From positions 1-64,000 of the forward strand of contig JAHDEC010000014.1 of the NCBI GenBank assembly GCA_020629035.1: a stretch of 64,000 bases of DNA. Direction: 5' to 3'. The position numbers and the translations under genes are program-made. The number at the start of each line of letters is the position of its first letter. Position 1 is the stretch's first letter. This DNA is from Saprospiraceae bacterium (lineage in GTDB: Bacteria; Bacteroidota; Bacteroidia; Chitinophagales; Saprospiraceae). Below are positions 15,146-24,067 of the stretch, one piece after another. Below the pieces are notes generated by a model. That model worked only from the letters and a program-made list of their open reading frames with translations, ran no database searches and was not told where the DNA came from.

Positions 15146-17917
15146 TCAGTTCATAACTTTGAGGATCTCCTTTTTATAGGTCCTACCAATCTTTAATTCT
15201 CTACCATCCTGCATTTGGATCTTGTTTTGATGTATCCATTCTATGTTAGCAATATTGACTATCGTCCCTCTATGGATTCTAATAAAGTTATTATCCTCTA
15301 ACTTACTTTCAAACTCTTTTAATGAGGCTAAAGTCCAAATACTCTTAGTATTTGTAACAAGCCTAGACCCATTATCTTCCGCAAGAATATATTGAATATC
15401 TTCTTTCGTAATAAGATGGATTTTATCATTTGACTTGACTTCTATTTTTCTTTTTCCTTTACTCAGAGGATTCACTTGCTTTTCTAACTTTCGTTGTAAT
15501 TCGTGATTTAGGCCTTCTAGTTCGCTCGTTTTAAAGATGAGTTCTTGCTTTTCCGTTTGCAGTAATTTATTGATCCGTTTATTTAATAGATTGTTTCTAT
15601 AGAAAAGAATACTCAAGGCTAAGAAAGCTAATGAAAAAAGTAATGCATAATTAGCAAAGTACGGTTCTTCCCTTAGTGGAACAGCCACTTCAAAAGACAC
15701 ACTTGCAGCGCTTATTTGTTTTTGTTGCCCCTTGCTTTTTGCCTCAACTTCAAAAAGATAATTCCCCGATGACAAGTTTTGAAATTGACTATTGGTGGCT
15801 TTTTCCCACGGACTCCAAGCTCTTTCGTTCAATCTACTTCTAAAAACAATATCTTGACTTTTATGGAAGCCCTTAATTCCGTATTCTATAAGCACATCGT
15901 TTTTCTCTTCGTCAATGAGTAGTTTGTCTTGTTTTTTTGCTAGCCGCTTACCGTTTACCTTAGTAATTATAGCTTCTCTATCTTTAGTCTCGTACTCCAA
16001 GTTTTTGGGATCGAAACTGGCTAATTTTGTAGCACTTGTAATCCATATATTACCAGTATTATCCTGGAAAAATCCATTCTGTCCTGGCTCCATGCCTTGA
16101 TAGCCATACAACTCATTAAAATACTGGTATTTAAGTTCTTTTTCTTGGTAGTAACTTTCTAAGTCCAGCATAATTAAGCCATCTAAACAAGCTACAAAGC
16201 ACCTACTTTTTTCGGTTTGGTGAAGTGCGTTAATTTTCTTGTCTTTAAAACTTTCTATCACCGTAAAGCTATCTACGCTTGCTTCATATCTTGTCAGACC
16301 GTTTTTGCCTCCAAACCAAAGCTGTCCTCTATGATCAATTAAACTGCTTATCGCAGTATTTAATGGAAACGCTCCTTTATCAAATTCATAATTGACAATT
16401 TCTTCAGTAGCATAATTATATGAAGCAACACCGTTTCGGCCACCAAACCAATACGTTCCTCGTTGGTCCTTGCTTATGGTTAATATACATTTATGATTAA
16501 ATAAGCCTTGGTCTATTTTTCGGAGCAATTTACCTTCTTGGTCTAAAATGATTACACCCGGACAGCTTGCCGATAATATTTTTTCTCCATCATTATATAC
16601 AAAGAGTTGTGGATTACTATGCTTGCAATTTTCTTGTTCATAGAAACTTTGTACTTTTCCATCTTTGTAGGATAGAAGACCAAATCCTGTAGGAAATAAT
16701 AAGCTTCCATCATTGATTTTAGTCGAACCCATATAGATGTTCTTCAAATTGTTTTCCCACAAGATCGGATCACAATTTGTGCTGGATTTATCAAAAACTA
16801 TTCTTGGATTGTTTTTGTCTAGATATCCCAAACCTTGGCCCCATGATCCATACATGATTTTTCCATCATTGGTTTGATTTATGGTCCAAATGTTCTGGTA
16901 CTCTTCTTCTGGGAAGTGCCTAAATGGGCTTTCTCTTATTTCTACTAAACCTTTATCAGTTCCTAAAAGAATCAAGCCTTTATTGCTATCAGCCGAATGA
17001 AAATAGTTGTATTTTTTTCTTACTTCGCTAAGGACTTCTTTTTTATCAGCCCCTGCAAACTTTACGATGTTATCATTAATTAAAACGGTTAGATCTTCTT
17101 GTCCATTTTTCTTTTCTTCTTTACGACCTTTTTTAATAATTAGCGTGTCAATTGTCCCATCATTTAGTACATCAATCATTCTTAGACCTTCTTGACTTGC
17201 AATCCTAAGGTGGACTAAGCGGTCTTGGTTTGTTTGGCAGTTATAGTTTTGCTTTATGTTGTTAGCGATTATAAGCGCTTTTTCCGAAGTATATTTTTTT
17301 TCCTTCTTAGTATCTGATATGGCGAATAATTGGTTTTCTTCGCTAACTACACACAACTTTTTTTGACAATTATTAGGGATTACTATTTGTATTTGTCCAA
17401 TGTCGCTCAATTCTTCTATTTCATTAGCCGTCTTAAAAGCCTCTTGATCATACACAAGACATTTTCTTTCCCTTCGGTTATTAACCCAAATTCTGTTTTT
17501 CCAGTCTATAAACATTCGATCATAGCCCGCTTTATTTTCTAAGTTTTCTGGATAGGCAAGCAGTTCGAAATCTGATCCATTAAAGACATATACTCCTCTG
17601 TGATTTAGTATGGCTATTTCTCCGTTTGAGAACTCTTCTATATCATGAACATAGTCTGGTTTTTGTTCAATTTCGTCAAAATTGTCAAAGCTTACGCCAT
17701 TAAATTTGCTGAGCCCTACTCTTGTGCCAATCCACACTGTGTTATCAGAGCTTATCTTAACAGCGTTTACTTGCATTTGCGGCAAACCATCATGAAGTGT
17801 GTAGTTTTTAACAAAAAAACTGGTTTTATCCTTTGTTTGAGCGTACAAAGTAATGCATACTATCGTGCACAGTAATGTACAGATAATCCTGAGGAGTGAT
17901 CTCTTGTTACATTTCAT
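15146..17917 (-). CDS. Propeller-Y_Y_Y sensor fused to a LytTR DNA-binding domain
   Basis: A 923-residue membrane regulator. After a signal peptide (LLRIICTLLCTIVCITLYAQ) comes a periplasmic sensor made of two-component-regulator propeller blades (DGLPQMQVNAV, VWIGTRVGLSKFNG, TYWFGGRNGV, LWFGGKNGLTRY) and a Y_Y_Y-type domain. One membrane segment follows at ~755-775, then a short coiled coil and a C-terminal LytTR domain (~825-923: DIQYILAEDNGSRLV, FIRIHRGTIVN, LKIGRTYKKEIL). There is no histidine kinase or receiver, so it should act as a one-component membrane-bound transcription factor. ATG at 17917 is preferred over TTG at 17929. It heads the GGT operon and probably regulates it, and perhaps itself through the direct repeat upstream. 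Confidence 0.85.
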   Translation of the reverse strand: MKCNKRSLLRIICTLLCTIVCITLYAQTKDKTSFFVKNYTLHDGLPQMQVNAVKISSDNTVWIGTRVGLSKFNGVSFDNFDEIEQKPDYVHDIEEFSNGEIAILNHRGVYVFNGSDFELLAYPENLENKAGYDRMFIDWKNRIWVNNRRERKCLVYDQEAFKTANEIEELSDIGQIQIVIPNNCQKKLCVVSEENQLFAISDTKKEKKYTSEKALIIANNIKQNYNCQTNQDRLVHLRIASQEGLRMIDVLNDGTIDTLIIKKGRKEEKKNGQEDLTVLINDNIVKFAGADKKEVLSEVRKKYNYFHSADSNKGLILLGTDKGLVEIRESPFRHFPEEEYQNIWTINQTNDGKIMYGSWGQGLGYLDKNNPRIVFDKSSTNCDPILWENNLKNIYMGSTKINDGSLLFPTGFGLLSYKDGKVQSFYEQENCKHSNPQLFVYNDGEKILSASCPGVIILDQEGKLLRKIDQGLFNHKCILTISKDQRGTYWFGGRNGVASYNYATEEIVNYEFDKGAFPLNTAISSLIDHRGQLWFGGKNGLTRYEASVDSFTVIESFKDKKINALHQTEKSRCFVACLDGLIMLDLESYYQEKELKYQYFNELYGYQGMEPGQNGFFQDNTGNIWITSATKLASFDPKNLEYETKDREAIITKVNGKRLAKKQDKLLIDEEKNDVLIEYGIKGFHKSQDIVFRSRLNERAWSPWEKATNSQFQNLSSGNYLFEVEAKSKGQQKQISAASVSFEVAVPLREEPYFANYALLFSLAFLALSILFYRNNLLNKRINKLLQTEKQELIFKTSELEGLNHELQRKLEKQVNPLSKGKRKIEVKSNDKIHLITKEDIQYILAEDNGSRLVTNTKSIWTLASLKEFESKLEDNNFIRIHRGTIVNIANIEWIHQNKIQMQDGRELKIGRTYKKEILKVMN

Positions 17918-17983
17918 TAGGGTTAACAAATGTATTTATTTATGTTAAAAAATCACATTTCATCACCTGTTCTATTGACTGCG

Positions 17984-18017
17984 GCAAAACAATGTTGACT
18001 TTTTCAGCAAAACAATG
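17984..18017. promoter_or_regulatory. 11-bp direct repeat, candidate LytTR binding site
   Basis: GCAAAACAATG occurs at 17984-17994 and again at 18007-18017, separated by 12 bases (23-bp period). LytTR proteins typically bind two direct repeats of about 9-11 bp on the same helix face with 12-13 bp between. The site lies 67-100 bases upstream of the LytTR regulator gene and 57-90 bases upstream of dnaE. Binding is inferred. Confidence 0.5.
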
Positions 18018-18030
18018 AAAAGAAAACACC

Positions 18031-18058
18031 TTGTGTCGATTAATTCGTCATATATTTG
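18031..18058 (+). promoter_or_regulatory. Bacteroidota-type promoter for dnaE
   Basis: TTG at 18031-18033 and TATATTTG at 18051-18058 with a 17-base spacer fit the consensus. Transcription would begin near 18064, so the TTG codon at 18056 cannot be the start and the ATG at 18074 follows after about 10 bases. Confidence 0.6.
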
Positions 18059-18090
18059 TCGTATAAATCGACTATGTTTGTATCGACACA
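18032..18090. promoter_or_regulatory. Clustered palindromic half-sites over the dnaE promoter (candidate operator)
   Basis: TGTGTCGAT at 18032-18040 and its exact complement ATCGACACA at 18082-18090 form a 9-bp inverted repeat. Between them, GTCG-N7-CGAC at 18058-18072 covers the end of the -7 element and the expected transcription start. Such symmetric sites on a promoter suggest a repressor, possibly LexA-like given the downstream polymerase; this is an inference. Confidence 0.45.
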
Positions 18091-21040
18091 TACTTTCTAC
18101 TCATTAAAATACGGAACCTTATCTCCCGAAAACCTAGCAAAACACGCTGCTAATTTAGGGGTAAAAACATTAGCTATAACTGATATTAATAACAGTTCCT
18201 GTAGCTATACTTTTTATAAAGCTTGCCTAAAACATAACATAAAACCCATCTTCGGGATAGATTTTCGCCAAGTAAAAGAAGGTTCTAGTGGGAAGGTCGA
18301 CCATCGTGAGTTTCTCTACATTGGACTAGCAAAAAATGCCGAAGGTATCCGCGAATTAAATGCCTTGCTGAGTTCTGCTTCTTTAGATGGAATTCCTCTT
18401 CCTATAGAGGCACCAGCATTGGAAAACTGTTACATCATTTACAGAAAAATACCTAAAGGAATCACTAAGCTTCGTGACAATGAATTTATCGGCATTCGTC
18501 CTACAGAAGTCAATAAACTATACAGTTCTTACTTAAAAGACTTTCAAGACAAGCTAGTGGTTTATGCCCCAATAACTTTTTCTGATGAGGATGGATGGAA
18601 AACACATAAACTCTTACGTTGTATAGATTTAAATATAGTCGTTGGTAAATTAGACGCTAAAGACTGTGCAAATACTTCTGAAAAAATTTATCCACCTGAA
18701 AACTTACTATCCATATTTGCACAATATCCCAGCATTCTAGAAAACACTCAAAAATTATTAGATGATTGTACCTTCGAAATGCACGCCGAAAAATCTAATA
18801 ATCGCCTTTACTTCACTGGCTCAGAATCAGGCGACTATGTGCTGCTCGACAAACTAGCCTTAAACGGATGTAAAAGACGATATGGACCAAATAACAAAAA
18901 GGCGCTTCAACGAACCATCAAAGAGTTAACCGTCATTAAAAAACTTGGTTTTTCTCCGTATTTCTTAATCACCTGGGATATCATTCGTTATGCACAAACC
19001 GCAGGTTATCATCACGTAGGAAGAGGAAGTGGCGCCAATTCCATCGTAGCTTACAACCTATACATTACCGATGTCGATCCATTAGAACTAGATTTATATT
19101 TCGAGCGATTTATTAATCCTCATCGAAGTTCGCCTCCCGACTTTGATATCGATTTTTCTTGGGACCAACGAGATGATGTAACGGACTATGTATTTAAACG
19201 CTACGGAAGAGAACACACAGCCTTACTCGCAACCTATAACACCTTTAAAGGAAAGTCAATCATTCGTGAAATAGGTAAAGTGCTTGGTTTACCTAAAGCA
19301 GATATAGATCTAATCGTGAACCAGCCTTTAGCTACACACAAACACCATCCTTATGCAAAACATATTTTTAAATATGGTAAGTTAATAGAGGGTTTTCCTA
19401 ACTACCTATCTATCCATGCTGGTGGTGTACTTATCAGCGAAAAGCCGCTAAATTACCACACAGCCTTGCAAATGATGCCTAAGGGTTTTCCGATTACGCA
19501 CTTTGATATGTATGGGGCCGAGGACTTACATTTTCATAAGTATGATATCCTTAGCCAACGAGGTTTAGGACACATAAAAGATGCTGTTACTCTAGTCGCT
19601 GAAAATCAAGGTAAAGCCGTAGACATACATAATGTCACGGCAATAAAGGAGGATCTACAAGTCAAAAAGAAATTAAAGGAAGGTCATTGTATTGGTTGTT
19701 TTTATATTGAGTCACCAGCCATGCGCGGTCTGTTAAGTAAACTTAAGTGTGATAACTATGTGCACCTTGTAGCAGCAAGCTCCATTATTAGACCCGGCGT
19801 TGCTAAATCAGGTATGATGCGAGAATACATACAACGAGCGCATGATCCTGAGTCTTTTACCTACATCCATCCTATTTTCGAAAAACATCTGGGCGAGACT
19901 TATGGTGTTATGGTGTATCAAGAAGATGTGATGAAAATAGTCCATCATTTTGCAGGATTGGACCTTGATGAATCTGATGTGTTACGCCGCATAATGACAG
20001 GTAAACGAAAGAACTCTGACACCTTTAAAAAATTAGAAACTAAATATTTTAGAAACTGCAAAGCCCGAGGCTATCCCGATACACTAATCATGGAGGTTTG
20101 GCGCCAAATTGCCAGCTTTAGTGGTTATTCTTTTTGTAAAGCACATTCCGCAAGTTTTGCGGTGGAGTCATTCCAAAGTCTGTATCTAAAGACGTATTAT
20201 CCATTGGAGTTTATGGTAGCCGTAATTAACAACTTTGGTGGTTTTTATCGGACAGAGACCTATGTTCATGAAGCCAGAATGGCTGGTGCAAACATTCAAG
20301 CTCCTTGTGTAAATCATAGTCTTTATCTGACTAGTATCCGAGACACTGATGTTTATATTGGCTTTGTACACATTGCGGACTTGGAAAAAAGAGTAGCTAC
20401 TAGAATCGTTCGCGAACGATTAGATAATGGACCTTACCAAAGCATGCAAGAGTTTGTAACCCGCATTGATATATCTAAGGAACAATTAGAAATTCTCATC
20501 CGTATCAGTGCTTTTCGTTTTACAGGCCTCAACAAATATGAACTAATGTGGGAGAAAAATGCTGTCCATAATCCAGCTATAAAGACCGAAGCTAGTCAAG
20601 CGCTTTTCGAAACCGAAGCTGAAACATTTAGTCTCCCTCAACTAGAAGAAGGAAGATTTGAGCAAGCGTTTGACGAAATCGAATTACTTGGTTTTCCACT
20701 TTGCTCTCCTTTTGACTTAATTAAAACCAAAAGGAAAGAAAGCTTATTTGCTGATAATATGACGGCTTACCTAGGTAAAACCGTACGTATGCTTGGCTAC
20801 TACGTAACTCGTAAACCTGTAACTACTATTAATAAGAAACTAATGAGCTTTGGCACCTGGCTCGATAGAAAAGGAAGATTTTTTGATACCACTCATTTCC
20901 CTCCTTCACTAGCCAGATACCCGTTTAAAGGCCGCGGTTGCTATATGATTACTGGTCGCATCGTTGATGATTTTGGCTTTCCAAGTATGGAGGTTTCCAA
21001 AATGGAAAAGCTTCCTTATGTCGACGACGAACGGTATTAA
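18074..21040 (+). CDS. DNA polymerase III alpha subunit, short DnaE (error-prone DnaE2-like)
   Basis: 988 residues from the ATG at 18074. That is shorter than a replicative DnaE and typical of the second, damage-inducible DnaE of Bacteroidota. The order is a PHP domain (FVSTHTFYSLKYG, ITDINNSS), then the C-family polymerase core with GRGSGANSIVAY, the catalytic PDFDIDFSW, SIHAGGVLIS, YQEDVM and GYSFCKAHSASFA, and a helix-hairpin-helix plus OB region. In other genomes this gene usually follows a Y-family polymerase/ImuB-like gene and a LexA-like regulator. Neither is adjacent here; instead it stands alone, divergent from the LytTR gene, with its own promoter and palindromes. It ends one base before the convergent neighbour's stop. 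Confidence 0.85.
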   Translation: MFVSTHTFYSLKYGTLSPENLAKHAANLGVKTLAITDINNSSCSYTFYKACLKHNIKPIFGIDFRQVKEGSSGKVDHREFLYIGLAKNAEGIRELNALLSSASLDGIPLPIEAPALENCYIIYRKIPKGITKLRDNEFIGIRPTEVNKLYSSYLKDFQDKLVVYAPITFSDEDGWKTHKLLRCIDLNIVVGKLDAKDCANTSEKIYPPENLLSIFAQYPSILENTQKLLDDCTFEMHAEKSNNRLYFTGSESGDYVLLDKLALNGCKRRYGPNNKKALQRTIKELTVIKKLGFSPYFLITWDIIRYAQTAGYHHVGRGSGANSIVAYNLYITDVDPLELDLYFERFINPHRSSPPDFDIDFSWDQRDDVTDYVFKRYGREHTALLATYNTFKGKSIIREIGKVLGLPKADIDLIVNQPLATHKHHPYAKHIFKYGKLIEGFPNYLSIHAGGVLISEKPLNYHTALQMMPKGFPITHFDMYGAEDLHFHKYDILSQRGLGHIKDAVTLVAENQGKAVDIHNVTAIKEDLQVKKKLKEGHCIGCFYIESPAMRGLLSKLKCDNYVHLVAASSIIRPGVAKSGMMREYIQRAHDPESFTYIHPIFEKHLGETYGVMVYQEDVMKIVHHFAGLDLDESDVLRRIMTGKRKNSDTFKKLETKYFRNCKARGYPDTLIMEVWRQIASFSGYSFCKAHSASFAVESFQSLYLKTYYPLEFMVAVINNFGGFYRTETYVHEARMAGANIQAPCVNHSLYLTSIRDTDVYIGFVHIADLEKRVATRIVRERLDNGPYQSMQEFVTRIDISKEQLEILIRISAFRFTGLNKYELMWEKNAVHNPAIKTEASQALFETEAETFSLPQLEEGRFEQAFDEIELLGFPLCSPFDLIKTKRKESLFADNMTAYLGKTVRMLGYYVTRKPVTTINKKLMSFGTWLDRKGRFFDTTHFPPSLARYPFKGRGCYMITGRIVDDFGFPSMEVSKMEKLPYVDDERY

Positions 21041-21041
21041 C

Positions 21042-22484
21042 TTACTGCTTAACAAGCTTTTTGTAATAAGACTGTTGCTCATCCTTTATTTGTAGGTGGT
21101 ACATACCTGAAGGTAGTTTAGCTATTTGATGATCATTAGATAAACTTGCTGTATTACCACTTGAAACAATCTGTCCTGACTGATTAAACAATTGATAATC
21201 TAAAACTTCTCCGTCTACCGTCTCGATAAACAAATCTTCTGAAAAGGGATTAGGATAAACATCTATATCAGTAAACGATAAATCGATCGCTGCAGAGATC
21301 GCATTTCTAAAATCAAAAATATAAACCTCTCCTGTATCATTCAGTCCATGAGATGTACCAATGATGCCAAAATCTCCAGCCATGTCCAAGACAAAACCTT
21401 GCCAATTAAGTGAAGAGCTTGATTGAAAACTAAAGTCTTCTAATAACTCCCAACTTAGGGTATTGGACTTATTATAAACCAACATATGGTGTGGTTCCAA
21501 AACGTTAGGGTCTTGTTCATAAGTGCCCACTAAAGCAAAGTTTTCTGACTGAGCAATTTGACGTCCTGTTTCTTGCATATCAAAACCTTCTGGTTCTATC
21601 GTTTGGTTAAGCGTCCAACTCGTCCCATCAAATTCATAAACATAAATACCACCTAAACCTTCGCCTTCTGATGGAGGCATATAATTACCAACTAATAATT
21701 GGTTGTCATAAAGGTCTGCTGTAAAAGCAGGAATCTGAACAATTTGATTCAACCCAGGAACGTCTATAGTCTCAAAGTATTCCCAACCATTATCCATTCT
21801 TTCGTATAAAAATATTTCTTGTCGTACTGGACCATTTTCACTAACTACTGTAGAAATGGCTAACCAATCATCATTAACAGTTATTGATCTACCGAAAAAA
21901 GTTTCAAAATGATCTCCAGGAGATTTAAAAGTTTCTTGTTCTTCCCATTCGTCTCCATTTTTTAGAAATCGAACAACTGCTCCCTCACCCATAAATCCTT
22001 GATCCGGAGCAGTAATAAAAACTTCGTCTTTAAAAACAGTGGTAGATACACCAAAACCTGATTGAGAAAAAACTGGCGAAGCAGGCTCAAGCACTCCATC
22101 TAACTCCCAAAAACCATTGACTAATTCAAAAACAAATGATTTACCTACTTCTGTAGTAACCCAGTGATCTTTAGGAGCACTTGCAATAAGATATTTGTCA
22201 CTCATAGATAAACCAAGTCCAAACCAATCACCATTAGTCACTTCATCGGGTACTAATGTTTGATGAAAAAACCAATCCTCTCCTTCTCTTTTATAAATGG
22301 ACACCTCTCCAGTCTGGTCTTCATGGTAAAAAGAGCCAACAGCTGCATAATCTTCATTGATGGCTACATAACTTCCAAACTGTGCATTATTTGGTAAGTC
22401 GTCATTTGTGATATACGTTGTTTTTATTTGGCCGATAAGGAAAATCGGTAATAATAAAGCTATGCTAATAATTGTTGTTCTCAT
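21042..22484 (-). CDS. Secreted FG-GAP/propeller-like protein with T9SS type A sorting domain
   Basis: 480 residues with an N-terminal signal peptide (MRTTIISIALLLPIFLIGQ). About seven repeating units follow of the type GDWFGLGLSMSDKYLIASAP, with D-xx-AV/LVG motifs and a VYIYK/VYEFDG strand, as in FG-GAP or Kelch-like extracellular propellers. The C-terminal ~75 residues are a T9SS type A sorting domain (VYPNPFSEDLFIE, YQLFNQSGQIV, LPSGMYHLQI, KKLVKQ). A surface or released protein of unknown partner. It shares a one-base gap with the convergent dnaE, with no terminator seen. Confidence 0.78.
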   Translation of the reverse strand: MRTTIISIALLLPIFLIGQIKTTYITNDDLPNNAQFGSYVAINEDYAAVGSFYHEDQTGEVSIYKREGEDWFFHQTLVPDEVTNGDWFGLGLSMSDKYLIASAPKDHWVTTEVGKSFVFELVNGFWELDGVLEPASPVFSQSGFGVSTTVFKDEVFITAPDQGFMGEGAVVRFLKNGDEWEEQETFKSPGDHFETFFGRSITVNDDWLAISTVVSENGPVRQEIFLYERMDNGWEYFETIDVPGLNQIVQIPAFTADLYDNQLLVGNYMPPSEGEGLGGIYVYEFDGTSWTLNQTIEPEGFDMQETGRQIAQSENFALVGTYEQDPNVLEPHHMLVYNKSNTLSWELLEDFSFQSSSSLNWQGFVLDMAGDFGIIGTSHGLNDTGEVYIFDFRNAISAAIDLSFTDIDVYPNPFSEDLFIETVDGEVLDYQLFNQSGQIVSSGNTASLSNDHQIAKLPSGMYHLQIKDEQQSYYKKLVKQ

Positions 22485-22765
22485 GTTTTTTGTATTTGTT
22501 ATAGGTATTACCGCTGGATGATAAAAAACGTTGCAGCCTTTTTAGCAATCTAACAATATAAAGAAGTAATGCACATACAATCACCTTCGTTGCACAGAAA
22601 GACCATCTTTATCAATATAAAAGGGGATGGAAAAAATTCTTAGGATAGATTTAAGTTACTTTTAACATATTTCTCCATCTAAATAACGTTAGCATATACG
22701 TCTTACTAAATAAGATGCGTAATTTTGCGCAAATTTTTACAAGCAAAACATTTTAATCTAATACA

Positions 22766-24010
22766 ATGAAGAAATTACATTTATTGGCAGTTTTATTTGC
22801 TGCCTCGGCTATTTTTTTTACATCGTGTGACCCTGAGCCATTAGGTCCAGATGTTGTACTAATTTCAGACGCTGGATTTGTATCAACTGATGCAAGCCTT
22901 GGAGCTGGTGAACCTTTCTCTGTTAGAGTTAGCGCTGGACAAGGAAATGCAGAACTTAACCTTTTTACAGTAAAAGCAGATGGTGTAAATTTAGGTCTTA
23001 CTGAGTTTCTAGTTGATGGTGTAAGTCCTGGAGGAAATCCAGCTATTTTATTTGATGCAGAACGTTTAAGTTTTTCTAAAGATGTAACACTAAGTGCTCA
23101 GTCTGAAGACGGTGCAGTTCTTTACTCTTTCGAAGTTACTGATGCTGATGGCAACGTTAGCTCTGCTGATATTACTATTACCGTTGGTGGAGAAACTGGT
23201 GGAGGAACTGACCCTAATGAACCGCCAACATTTGAAGCTACTGGAAGTAGCAATGTTGATGTTGAAGGTGGAACATTATACTCTACAACGATTTCTGCTT
23301 TCCCTGCAGGTGATGCTAAATTAGCTCAAATTGCGGTTTACCAAGATGGGACATTAATTGATGCATCTAGATGTTCTTTAGGTTCTACTGATTTTGATGC
23401 AAACGAATTTAATCTTCCTGAAGCATACCAAGATGGTATCGATTCAGAAATGTTATTCATCAGAGTTCATGATAGTGGATCGGCTTTATACAGAATTGAA
23501 ATTATAGATGAGTGGGGTAACTTTAACTCAATCGAAAAAACATTAAACGCAGGTTCTGCAGGTACTCCTGTAGATCTTCTAACGGGTGTATTGCTTAATG
23601 CTGCTGGTCCAGCTGGAACAGGAGGATTAGACTTAAACACAGGTGTTGGAACAGGTAGTGCTGACGCATCTGCTGATATTAAAGATGAAGGAATTGATGG
23701 CGGACCAATCGATACAAACTGGAAGCAACAAATTTCTGGTACTAATGGATCAACCGTAAAATACCTAGTTGCTGGACAAAATGGACTAGCTGAAGGTTTT
23801 ACTTTTGGTGGTGTTGACTCTAAGGAAACAGTAACTGCTATTTTTGATAATGGTGTCGATTTTTCTGGAGGTGTAAGTAATGAAGTTGTTGTAGGAGATA
23901 TGTTTTCTGTAAGAAACTCTGCAGGAGAAACATTTGCTCTTCTAGTTACAGCGGTAAGTACTACTACTGATAACAATTCAGATTCTTATACTTTTGATAT
24001 TAAGTTCTAA
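22766..24010 (+). CDS. Lipoprotein with two beta-sandwich repeats and a Gly/Ala-rich C-terminal domain
   Basis: 414 residues. The N-terminus is a lipoprotein signal (MKKLHLLAVLFAASAIFFTSC, lipobox FTSC). Two similar units follow at ~30-140 and ~150-262, each running from a FSVRVSA/LYSTTISA strand to YSFEVTDADGN/YRIEIIDEWGN, which looks like an internal duplication of an Ig-like domain. They are separated by a GGETGGGTDPNEPP linker. The last ~150 residues are Gly/Ala-rich (NAAGPAGTGGLDLNTGVGTG) and contain no motif I recognise. The gene stands alone with a terminator at 24038-24067. Likely an outer-membrane-anchored surface protein; I cannot assign a function. Confidence 0.7.
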   Translation: MKKLHLLAVLFAASAIFFTSCDPEPLGPDVVLISDAGFVSTDASLGAGEPFSVRVSAGQGNAELNLFTVKADGVNLGLTEFLVDGVSPGGNPAILFDAERLSFSKDVTLSAQSEDGAVLYSFEVTDADGNVSSADITITVGGETGGGTDPNEPPTFEATGSSNVDVEGGTLYSTTISAFPAGDAKLAQIAVYQDGTLIDASRCSLGSTDFDANEFNLPEAYQDGIDSEMLFIRVHDSGSALYRIEIIDEWGNFNSIEKTLNAGSAGTPVDLLTGVLLNAAGPAGTGGLDLNTGVGTGSADASADIKDEGIDGGPIDTNWKQQISGTNGSTVKYLVAGQNGLAEGFTFGGVDSKETVTAIFDNGVDFSGGVSNEVVVGDMFSVRNSAGETFALLVTAVSTTTDNNSDSYTFDIKF

Positions 24011-24037
24011 GAATTACGTGTAGATATATTTTAAGAA

Positions 24038-24067
24038 AGGTGGAGCTTTTAGCTTCACCTTTTTTTA
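24038..24067. terminator. Bidirectional terminator
   Basis: AGGTGGAGCT at 24038-24047 pairs with AGCTTCACCT at 24051-24060 (one G-T pair), followed by T7. The opposite arm overlaps the last codons of rnhB. It separates two convergent genes. Confidence 0.75.

Noticed and set aside
17927-17934. TACATTTG on the minus strand as a -7 element for the LytTR gene
   Set aside because: Matches the consensus but has no TTG 17-23 bases upstream and leaves a leader of only a few bases.
22720-22727. TAATTTTG upstream of the 414-residue lipoprotein gene
   Set aside because: Plausible -7 box, but no -33 element at 17-23 bases.
23467-23976. 169-codon open frame opposite the Gly/Ala-rich lipoprotein
   Set aside because: Pro/Ser-rich translation expected from the reverse of Gly/Thr codons; not a gene.
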